NCBI GenBank assembly: GCA_946186505.1
Contig: CAMHNI010000040.1
Span: 1 to 33,887 of the forward strand
DNA: 33,887 nucleotides
Reading direction: 5' to 3'
Source of the DNA: an uncultured Prevotellaceae bacterium
GTDB taxonomy: Bacteria; Bacteroidota; Bacteroidia; Bacteroidales; Bacteroidaceae
Positions 8,824 through 15,425 of the stretch are shown in pieces (position 1 is the stretch's first letter; each line of letters starts with the position of its first letter). Position numbers and translations under genes: made by a program. Below the pieces are notes generated by a model. It was not told where the DNA came from, made no database searches, and was given only the letters and a program-made list of their open reading frames with translations.

Positions 8824-8897
8824 CAATTTTTCCCGTACAAAAACACAAGGCATTTGTCTCAGACATTTTTCGATATGTTGCCAACAAGCCCCTTGCA

Positions 8898-11396
8898 TCA
8901 ATAACCGTCGTTTTCTGTGCGGGCGATAATCTCGTTCTGCAGCTGAGTGGTCATATCGTTGAAGTAATCGGAGTAACCGGCTACACGCACCAACAGGTCG
9001 CGATATTCATCGGGATGCTGCTGGGCGTCGTGCAGGGTAGCGGTGTCAATAATGTTGAACTGGATGTGGTGACCGCCGAACTTGAAGTAGGTGCGGATGA
9101 GGGAGGCGAGCTTTTGCTGGTCGGCCTCACGCTTCAGCAACTGCGGCACGAAGCGGACGTTGAGCAGCGTACCGCCGCTCTTCGTCTGGTCGAGCTTGCC
9201 TAATGACTTGATGACCGCTGTAGGACCGTGAGTGTCGCTACCGTGAGCTGGTGATGTGCCGTCGCTGATGGCGAAATGGGCGAAGCGGCCGTTAGGCGTG
9301 GCACCGCAGACACTACCGAAGTAATTGTGGCAGGTTGTGCTGAGCATGTTCAGTTGAGTCTTGCCGCCACGGGTATTGGGGCGCCCCTCGATGGCTTTCA
9401 CCAGGTCGTCATAGACGCGGACGGCTATCGTATCGGCATATTCGTCGTCGTTGCCGAAGAACGGCGTGTGGTTGCGGATGTAGGCGCGCATGACAGACTC
9501 TGCCCCTCCCTGTGAGGGAGGGGGGCAATTACCCAGCACTCCCATGCATATCTGCCTTGGAGTATCTTCTCCCCTCCCTATAGGGAGGGGTTGGGGGGTG
9601 GGTCTCCAGTTATTCCTACACGCCTCCAGCATCTCGTCCATCGTGTACCGCTTGTCTTCAAAGACGTGCTTCTTCAGCGTGGTGAAGCAATCGGTGATGG
9701 TACCTAGTCCCGTACACTGGATGTAGGTGGTGTTGTAACGGGCACCGCCGCTGTAATAGTCGCGGCCCTTCTCGATACAGTCGTCGATGTAGAGGCTGAG
9801 GAAGGTGGCAGGGGCATAGAGCGAGAACATGCGCTCGATGTAGTTATTGACCGACAGCTTCAGGTTGACGAAATACTCCATCTGACGATGCCAGGCATCG
9901 TAAAGCTGTTCAAAGTCAGTAAAGGTTCGCGGGTCGCCGGTCTCTAAGCCTAACTTCTTGCCCGTCTCAGGGTCAATGCCGTTGTTCAGCGTTATCTCCA
10001 AGATTTTCGGCGTATTCAGATAGCCCGTCAGCAGATAGGCCTCCTTGCCGAAGGCACCCACCTCAATGCAGCCAGAGCAGCCGCCCTCGCGGGCATCCTC
10101 CAAAGTCTTCCCCTCGCGCACGAGTTCCTTAATATAAGTATCGGGATTGAAGATTGAGGGGTACCCGTGACCCTGTCGGATGACCTTGATGCCCTCCAAC
10201 AGGAACTCATCGGGTGTATTCTCGGCAATATGGATAGAGAGGCCGGGCTGCAGCTGGTGTAGCTCCTCCTGAATTTCCAGTATGATGTATGACAACTCGT
10301 TGGTAGCGCTACGACCCTCGCGGTCAACACCGCCAATGTTGATATTCGTGAAGTCGTTGTAGGTTCCCGACTCCAAGGCCGTAACACCCACCTTCGGCGG
10401 TGCGGGTTGGTTATTGAACTTGATCCACAGGCAGCTCAGCAGCTCCTTGGCCTCGTCGCGGGTCAGCGTACCATCGATGATGCCCTGCTCGTAGAACGGC
10501 CACAGGTGCTGGTCGATGTGGCCGGGATTCATCGAGTCCCAGCCGTTAAGCTCGGTCACCGTGCCGAGGTGTACGAACCAGTACATTTGGATGGCTTCCC
10601 ACAAGTCGCGGGGAGCATGGGCGGGCACCCAATGGCAGACCTCAGCAATTCTCTCTAATTCTTTCTTCCGCTGCCCGTTGGTTTCGCTGGAAGCCATCTG
10701 CTCGGCCAGTTCCGCGTGCCGCTCGGCGAAGAGGATGGCAGCGTCGCACGAGATGGCCATTGCCTCTAACTCCTGCTGCTTGTCGGTGGCCTCAGGGTCG
10801 TAGATGTAGTCCAGCTCGCTGATGCGCTTCTCAATGCGGGCCTTCACGTCGAGCAGTCCCTCGTGGTACATCTTGCCATCCATAGCCGTGTGGCCTGCGG
10901 CACGCTGCTCCATAAACTCGGTGAAGACGCCGGCATGGTAGGCCTCTTCCCACTCCTTGCTGACATGATTGAAGATGCGCTCGCGCTGCGTCTTGCCCTT
11001 CCAATAGGGAATCACCTCGCGCTCGTAGGTATCGATGTCGGCCTGACTGATGGTGTAGCGCTGCAGCTCACGCTCGTTCAGCGTGTGCAGGTCCTCTACC
11101 GAGTGGCAGGTCAGTTCAGGGAATGTAGGCACGGCCTTGGGCAGCGGTCCGCGCTCACCCACTATCAGCTCGTCGGGGCCTATGTAGATGGTCTTCCGCT
11201 TGCAAATCTCGTAGAAGTTCCTGGCCCGCAGCACGGGCGTCGGCATCGTGCCGTAGTTCTGTTTATAGAATGCGGTCTCAATCAATGCCCGCTCTATCGA
11301 GAGCGTTGTCGGCGTGTCCATGTTCTGTTGGCGCAACCGCTTGATGCGGTCGTTCATGCCGCCATTATTCTCAGGGTACTTTATGCTGTAGTTCAT
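8898..11396 (-). CDS. hypD: trans-4-hydroxy-L-proline dehydratase-type glycyl radical enzyme
   Basis: This 832-residue enzyme has the thiyl-radical motif GGCSGCIEVGAFGKEAY (Cys443, Glu445) and the glycyl radical motif RVAGYSDYF (Gly807). Compared with my memory of Clostridioides difficile HypD, His169, Asp287, Phe349, Cys443, Glu445 and Tyr459 fall at a constant offset of 9 from H160, D278, F340, C434, E436 and Y450. Thr687 and Gly807 fall at an offset of 42 from T645 and G765. The active site therefore looks complete, and about 33 extra residues lie between Tyr459 and Thr687. The enzyme would dehydrate hydroxyproline to pyrroline-5-carboxylate in the anaerobic cytoplasm. The extra residues map to about 597-632 and are encoded by a palindromic repeat. 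M14 (MNDRIKRL) is an alternative start. It follows the Xaa-Pro aminopeptidase by 3 nt. The activating enzyme and proC are not in the window. Confidence 0.85.
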   Translation of the reverse strand: MNYSIKYPENNGGMNDRIKRLRQQNMDTPTTLSIERALIETAFYKQNYGTMPTPVLRARNFYEICKRKTIYIGPDELIVGERGPLPKAVPTFPELTCHSVEDLHTLNERELQRYTISQADIDTYEREVIPYWKGKTQRERIFNHVSKEWEEAYHAGVFTEFMEQRAAGHTAMDGKMYHEGLLDVKARIEKRISELDYIYDPEATDKQQELEAMAISCDAAILFAERHAELAEQMASSETNGQRKKELERIAEVCHWVPAHAPRDLWEAIQMYWFVHLGTVTELNGWDSMNPGHIDQHLWPFYEQGIIDGTLTRDEAKELLSCLWIKFNNQPAPPKVGVTALESGTYNDFTNINIGGVDREGRSATNELSYIILEIQEELHQLQPGLSIHIAENTPDEFLLEGIKVIRQGHGYPSIFNPDTYIKELVREGKTLEDAREGGCSGCIEVGAFGKEAYLLTGYLNTPKILEITLNNGIDPETGKKLGLETGDPRTFTDFEQLYDAWHRQMEYFVNLKLSVNNYIERMFSLYAPATFLSLYIDDCIEKGRDYYSGGARYNTTYIQCTGLGTITDCFTTLKKHVFEDKRYTMDEMLEACRNNWRPTPQPLPIGRGEDTPRQICMGVLGNCPPPSQGGAESVMRAYIRNHTPFFGNDDEYADTIAVRVYDDLVKAIEGRPNTRGGKTQLNMLSTTCHNYFGSVCGATPNGRFAHFAISDGTSPAHGSDTHGPTAVIKSLGKLDQTKSGGTLLNVRFVPQLLKREADQQKLASLIRTYFKFGGHHIQFNIIDTATLHDAQQHPDEYRDLLVRVAGYSDYFNDMTTQLQNEIIARTENDGY
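9503..9590. repeat. paired palindromes inserted in frame in hypD
   Basis: Two GC-rich palindromes lie 47 nt apart: CCCCTCCCT/GTG/AGGGAGGGG (9503-9523) and the perfect 20-mer CCCCTCCCTATAGGGAGGGG (9571-9590). Together with their flanks (about 9498-9603) they encode PTPQPLPIGRG...CPPPSQGGAE, a proline- and glycine-rich stretch foreign to the enzyme family. The whole insert preserves the frame. Confidence 0.85.
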
Positions 11397-11399
11397 GCT

Positions 11400-12794
11400 T
11401 TATATGTTTTTGGCTTTGTACACTTCTTCGATGGTCATGGGCTTCTTGATGGTTCCAAGGAGGCGGGCACCAGTAGGAGTCATGACGTAGTTCAGCTCGT
11501 TGCGCAGACCGGTGAAGCCGCGCCAGGGACCGAGGCGGTCGTAACAGATAAAGTCGCGGAACTGGCCCTCAGCCTCCCACTTGTCCATCAGCTCGGGGAT
11601 GAAGTAGATGCCCGGCTCGATGGTGAAGACGAAACCCGGCTCCAACGGACGTGCCAGGCGCAACGACTTGAAACCGAACTGCGTGGACTTCTGCTGACCG
11701 TCGGCATAGCCCACATACTGCTCGCCCAGATTCTCCATGTCGTGGACATCGAGGCCTACCATGTGGCCCAGTCCGCAAGGGAAGAACAGAGCATAGGCAC
11801 CGGCCTCGGCAGCCTCGGCGGGGTCGCCCTTCATGAGTCCTAACTCCTTCATGCCTCGGGCAATCTCGGTGGCGGCGGCGATGTGAGCCTCGCGGAAAGG
11901 CACACCCACCTGCAGTTTATCGACGGCAGCCCAGAAACTGCGCAGATGGATATTATAAACCTCAGCCTGGCGCTGCGTGAACCGCTCACCAACGGGCATC
12001 GACGACGACAGGTCGCCGGCATAGTGGGTGCGGGTCTCGGCACCGGCATCCAAGAGGAAGATGTCGCCGTCCTTCAGATCGTGGATAAAACCGTGGTTGT
12101 GAAGCACCTGCCCCTTCACGGTGGCGATGGTGGGGAACGACAGGGCACCTCCGTGACGACATGCCACCTCCTCGACCACTGCCGCCACCTGACTCTCATG
12201 GATGCCTGGGCGTACGGTGCGGTAGGCGGCCAAGTGCATCTCCGTACTGAGGTCTACCGACTCTTCAATGAGCCTTATCTCCTCCTCGTCCTTATGGTTA
12301 CGCTGACTGACGATGGCCTTGACGAATGGCACCGATGCCAGCGACGGCTGCGCCTGCGGTTCCACGCCGAGCAGTTCCCACAGCCACACGCGGTGGTCAC
12401 CACGATAGGGCGGCAGGAAGTGAACGGGCTGTCCCTTCGCGCGTGCCTTATCTAAATAAGCCTTCAGCTCGCCCATGGGACGAGTGTATGTGATGCCGAA
12501 GGCGCTGGCACGCTCCTTCAGCGTGGGCAACGTGCCAGTCCACACGATATCGTCTATCGTCAGTTCATTGCCGAAGACCACCTCGCAGTCCTCATCAATG
12601 TCGATGACAGCAGCCAGACCGGCATTGTCCATGCCGAAGAAATAGAGGAACGTGGAGTCCTGACGAAAGCGGTAGGTGTTGTCGGTGTAGTTCATGCCCA
12701 CCTCGTCGTTGCCGAGGAACAGCAGCAGTCCGCTACCGAGGTCGGACTTTAATTGAGTGCGGCGACGCACATAGGTTTCTTTGCTTATCTGCAT
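11400..12794 (-). CDS. pepP: Xaa-Pro aminopeptidase (M24B, aminopeptidase P)
   Basis: This 464-residue protein has an N-terminal creatinase-like domain (about 1-170) and a C-terminal pita-bread catalytic domain. The five metal ligands are visible: Asp249 (LLDAGAE), Asp261 (AGDLSSS), His344 (GLGHMVG), Glu393 (TIEPGIY) and Glu433 (LRNELNY). It removes an N-terminal residue preceding proline (and in some homologues hydroxyproline) in the cytoplasm; there is no signal peptide. Its stop codon is 3 nt before the hypD start, and the upstream lipoprotein gene ends 15 nt before it, so the three genes are almost certainly one transcript. The link with HypD suggests it frees imino acids from proline-rich peptides. 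Confidence 0.93.
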   Translation of the reverse strand: MQISKETYVRRRTQLKSDLGSGLLLFLGNDEVGMNYTDNTYRFRQDSTFLYFFGMDNAGLAAVIDIDEDCEVVFGNELTIDDIVWTGTLPTLKERASAFGITYTRPMGELKAYLDKARAKGQPVHFLPPYRGDHRVWLWELLGVEPQAQPSLASVPFVKAIVSQRNHKDEEEIRLIEESVDLSTEMHLAAYRTVRPGIHESQVAAVVEEVACRHGGALSFPTIATVKGQVLHNHGFIHDLKDGDIFLLDAGAETRTHYAGDLSSSMPVGERFTQRQAEVYNIHLRSFWAAVDKLQVGVPFREAHIAAATEIARGMKELGLMKGDPAEAAEAGAYALFFPCGLGHMVGLDVHDMENLGEQYVGYADGQQKSTQFGFKSLRLARPLEPGFVFTIEPGIYFIPELMDKWEAEGQFRDFICYDRLGPWRGFTGLRNELNYVMTPTGARLLGTIKKPMTIEEVYKAKNI

Positions 12795-12809
12795 AATGAT
12801 GGAGTTATG

Positions 12810-13661
12810 TTATGGCTGGTGACAGTTGTTGATTTTCTGATGCTTGCTGATTTGCAGCGTGGTCTGCGGGAAATACTCGGCGAGCAGGTTGTACAGGTCA
12901 GGGTCAAACTCCTGCAGTTCCTCGCGGGTGTTACACCAGTTGTGTTTGCCGTCGGTATGCGGCATCTCGGCATTCACATTAAACCAGTCCTGCACGGCCT
13001 CGGCCATGTATTCCTCCTTGTCGGTCTCGCGGTAGGTGCCGGCCAGTAAGCCCTTGGCCTTTGCATTCTCGTAGCACTGCTTCAGGCGGCTGTCAAAGTC
13101 GGGCACGGCCAGCATCAGCCCAATGAGGTGGATGGAGTGGGCAAACTCATGGATAAGGATATCCTCAGCGTGATACTTGTCTATCTGGTAGGCCAGCACA
13201 TTCTCCTCGGCACAGCTGGTCAGCGGCATCTCCAGGTCACCGCCCAGCCCGCGTGCCCTGAGGTCCCAGTTCAAGGCCGTATCGTTGACTAAATAGCGGT
13301 GCTCAGGAATATCGGTGGTACCCTCATAACGCGCCATGATGGCCACGCGGGTGCCACGGCCTACCATGGAGTCGAGCACGGCCTGGGGCAGCATCGAGGT
13401 CATGGCGTAGAGCGTGTGGTGGGCCGCCACGAAGGCCGAGTCAGGCACGCGCCATGAAGAGATGAGCGGTATGCCGTTCACATCGACATACTTCGTATAG
13501 AACTTGTCGTAGCCCAACGAGTCGGGCACGCTGGTCACCACGCACTCAGGAATGTCAAGCTCTTCATCAGCAGACGCAAGCACTTGCGGCTGACGGTTCT
13601 GACAGGCAAAGAGCAGCAGCGTCCCTGCAGCAAAAGTGAGAAAAGGCTTCATCATAGTCAT
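12810..13661 (-). CDS. HEXXH zinc metallopeptidase-like lipoprotein
   Basis: This 283-residue protein has a lipoprotein signal (LLFAC, Cys20) and a zinc-protease motif HEFAHSIH (His171, Glu172, His175). A downstream DKEEYMAEAVQDWF segment about 46 residues later could give the third ligand, Glu217 or Glu221, as in gluzincins. The region resembles anthrax-lethal-factor-like peptidase domains, but I cannot place it firmly in a family. It is likely surface- or periplasm-anchored. It is the first gene of the operon with pepP and hypD, so a role in digesting hydroxyproline-containing protein or peptides is reasonable inference. M4 is an alternative start. Confidence 0.75.
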   Translation of the reverse strand: MTMMKPFLTFAAGTLLLFACQNRQPQVLASADEELDIPECVVTSVPDSLGYDKFYTKYVDVNGIPLISSWRVPDSAFVAAHHTLYAMTSMLPQAVLDSMVGRGTRVAIMARYEGTTDIPEHRYLVNDTALNWDLRARGLGGDLEMPLTSCAEENVLAYQIDKYHAEDILIHEFAHSIHLIGLMLAVPDFDSRLKQCYENAKAKGLLAGTYRETDKEEYMAEAVQDWFNVNAEMPHTDGKHNWCNTREELQEFDPDLYNLLAEYFPQTTLQISKHQKINNCHQP

Positions 13662-13682
13662 TGTTTTGCTATTTAGAGTTTA

Positions 13683-13712
13683 CAAAGGTACAAATAACTC
13701 CTTAAAATCAAA
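13683..13712 (-). promoter_or_regulatory. promoter of the metallopeptidase-pepP-hypD operon
   Basis: On the minus strand TTTG (13709-13712) is followed after 18 nt by TACCTTTG (13683-13690), about 22 nt before the start at 13661. The spacer is one or two nt shorter than usual. Confidence 0.65.
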
Positions 13713-13737
13713 TGCCGTTAACTCCTTTTAACTCCTT
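13694..13737. repeat. AACTCCTT repeats between divergent genes
   Basis: Two perfect tandem copies of TTAACTCCTT (13718-13727 and 13728-13737) and a third, ATAACTCCTT (13694-13703), lie between the divergent metallopeptidase and mdh promoters. The third copy lies in the spacer of the minus-strand promoter. A regulator-binding role is possible; a chance low-complexity run cannot be excluded. Confidence 0.5.
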
Positions 13738-13764
13738 TCGCTATTTATACTCCCTAAAAATCAC

Positions 13765-13772
13765 TATCTTTG
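13765..13772 (+). promoter_or_regulatory. -7 element for mdh
   Basis: TATCTTTG lies 32 nt before the mdh ATG. No good TTTG box lies 19-21 nt upstream. Confidence 0.6.
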
Positions 13773-13804
13773 CACCACGAATCTAATTAAACATTAATAA
13801 AAAC

Positions 13805-14797
13805 ATGGCAACATTAACAAACGACAAGTTGGTCATCGTCGGAGCCGCCGGCATGATTGGCTCAAACATGGCTCAGACCGCTCTGATGATGGGTCTGACA
13901 AGTGAAATCTGTCTGTACGACGTTTTTTCTCCTGAAGGCGTGGCCGAGGAGATGCGTCAGAGTGGATTCGACGATGTAAACATCGTGGCAACGACCGATG
14001 CCGAGGAAGCTTTCAAGAATGCTAAGTACATCATTTCTTCTGGTGGTGCTCCCCGTAAGGCTGGTATGACCCGCGAGGATCTGCTCGCTGGCAACTGCAA
14101 GATTGCCGAGGAGCTTGGCCAGAACATCAAGAAGTTCTGCCCCGACGTGAAGCACGTCGTCATCATCTTCAACCCCGCCGACCTCACTGGTCTGGTAACC
14201 CTGCTCTACAGCGGTCTGAAGCCCGGACAGGTAACGACGCTCGCTGGCCTCGACACCACCCGTCTGCAGTCGGCCCTGGCCAAGAAGTTCGGTGTGATGC
14301 AGAACCAGATTACGGGCTGCGCTACCTACGGTGGCCACGGTGAGCAGATGGCAGTATTCGGCAGCCACGTTGAGATTGCCGGCCGCAAGCTGACCGACAT
14401 CATCGGCACTGCTGAGTTCCCCGCCGAGGAGTGGGAGCAGATGAAGGTCGATGTCACCAAGGGTGGTGCCAAGATCATCGAGCTCCGCGGACGCTCTTCT
14501 TTCCAGAGCCCCGCTTACCTCAGTGTTGAGATGATTCGTGCAGCCATGGGCGGCGAACCCTTCCGCTTCCCCGTCGGCACTTACGTGAAGACCGACAAAT
14601 ACGACCATATCATGATGGCCATGAAGACCACCATGACCGCTGAGGGCGCTAAGTTCGAGGTTCCTCAGGGTACAGCCGAGGAGAACGCCAAGCTCGACCA
14701 GAGCTACGAGCACCTGTGCAAGATGCGCGACGAACTGGTGACGCTGAACATCGTGCCCCCCATCTCTGAGTGGAGCAAGATTAACCCCAACCTGTAA
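13805..14797 (+). CDS. mdh: malate dehydrogenase
   Basis: This 330-residue NAD-dependent dehydrogenase begins with the Rossmann motif VIVGAAGMIGSNMA and has Asp39 (LYDVF) expected to hold the NAD ribose. Arg84 and Arg90 (GGAPRKAGMTR) and Arg153 (GLDTTRLQ) form the substrate site with the catalytic pair Asp150 and His178 (GGHGEQM). It interconverts malate and oxaloacetate, in this group mainly on the fumarate/succinate fermentation branch. It is monocistronic: its own -7 element lies upstream and a strong terminator follows. Confidence 0.96.
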   Translation: MATLTNDKLVIVGAAGMIGSNMAQTALMMGLTSEICLYDVFSPEGVAEEMRQSGFDDVNIVATTDAEEAFKNAKYIISSGGAPRKAGMTREDLLAGNCKIAEELGQNIKKFCPDVKHVVIIFNPADLTGLVTLLYSGLKPGQVTTLAGLDTTRLQSALAKKFGVMQNQITGCATYGGHGEQMAVFGSHVEIAGRKLTDIIGTAEFPAEEWEQMKVDVTKGGAKIIELRGRSSFQSPAYLSVEMIRAAMGGEPFRFPVGTYVKTDKYDHIMMAMKTTMTAEGAKFEVPQGTAEENAKLDQSYEHLCKMRDELVTLNIVPPISEWSKINPNL

Positions 14798-14822
14798 TCA
14801 CAAGTTGATACTGATACGGAAG

Positions 14823-14859
14823 AATCCGTCGATAGGCAGTAATCTATCGACGGATTTTT
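14823..14859 (+). terminator. intrinsic terminator of mdh
   Basis: The perfect 13-bp stem AATCCGTCGATAG / CTATCGACGGATT with an 8-nt loop runs into a T tract (14855-14859), 25 nt after the mdh stop. Confidence 0.95.
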
Positions 14860-14871
14860 CTGATTTGACTG

Positions 14872-15363
14872 ATGGTTGAAACCGGTCTGCTATTCCGCTA
14901 CTATTACCGCCCGCTGTGTCTCTACGCACTCCACTATCTACACGATGCGGAGCAAGTAGAAGATGCTGTGCAGGATTGTTTTGTACGCCTTCTGGAGCAA
15001 GCCGTGGAACCACAGAATGTACGTGCATGGCTTTATGCCGCCGTGCGTAACCGCTGTATAGACCTCCTGCGGCGCAAGCATCCGACGATAGGTGACAATT
15101 CTGCCGATGCTTACTTAGACGGTCTCAGCGACGAAGAGGCACAGGAACGCTCGGTCGATGAGGCTGCTCTCTGGGAAGCAATCGACCAGCTACCGACCCG
15201 CCAGCGTGAAGTGCTACTGCTGGCCAAGCGCGACGGACATACCTACGCAGAAATAGCCACTCGGTTGGGCATCTCCGTCAAGACCGTAGAACATTTGCTA
15301 AGTCGTGCCTTGAAGAAGCTACGCGGACACAAAAGCAGTTTTTTCCTCACTTTTTTCTTTTAG
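14872..15363 (+). CDS. ECF-type RNA polymerase sigma factor
   Basis: This 163-residue protein has sigma region 2 (about 8-75: YYYRPLCLYALHYLHDAEQVEDAVQDCF then WLYAAVRNRCIDLLRR) and region 4 (about 105-155: LPTRQREVLLLAKRDGHTYAEIATRLGISVKTVEHLLSRALKKLR). It belongs to the FecI-like group common in Bacteroidetes and would direct polymerase to the receptor genes behind it. It starts 13 nt after the mdh terminator, so its own promoter must lie in or near the terminator hairpin. The C-terminus ends in an unusual Phe-rich SSFFLTFFF. Confidence 0.93.
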   Translation: MVETGLLFRYYYRPLCLYALHYLHDAEQVEDAVQDCFVRLLEQAVEPQNVRAWLYAAVRNRCIDLLRRKHPTIGDNSADAYLDGLSDEEAQERSVDEAALWEAIDQLPTRQREVLLLAKRDGHTYAEIATRLGISVKTVEHLLSRALKKLRGHKSSFFLTFFF

Positions 15364-15368
15364 CCCGT

Positions 15369-15397
15369 GGGGGTATTTACTGTTGTTTGCGTCTTAG
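15369..15397 (+). promoter_or_regulatory. candidate ECF sigma promoter before the STN receptor
   Basis: GGGGGTA (15369-15375), 14 nt, then CGTCTTA (15390-15396), 30 nt before the receptor start. CGTC-type -10 elements are known for ECF sigma factors, and the standard TAnnTTTG element is absent here. The assignment is by pattern only. Confidence 0.45.
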
Positions 15398-15425
15398 TGG
15401 TTAGTAACAGAAATGTCAAAGCACG

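Noticed and set aside
8787..8846. Upstream ATG of the GH5-GH43 gene
   Set aside because: It lies upstream of the -7 element at 8816-8823, and the next ATG begins a proper signal peptide.
10863..11843. 326-codon plus-strand frame across hypD and pepP
   Set aside because: It spans two conserved genes on the opposite strand and shows no family features.
13862..14713. 283-codon minus-strand frame opposite mdh
   Set aside because: It is a shadow of malate dehydrogenase produced by its codon bias.
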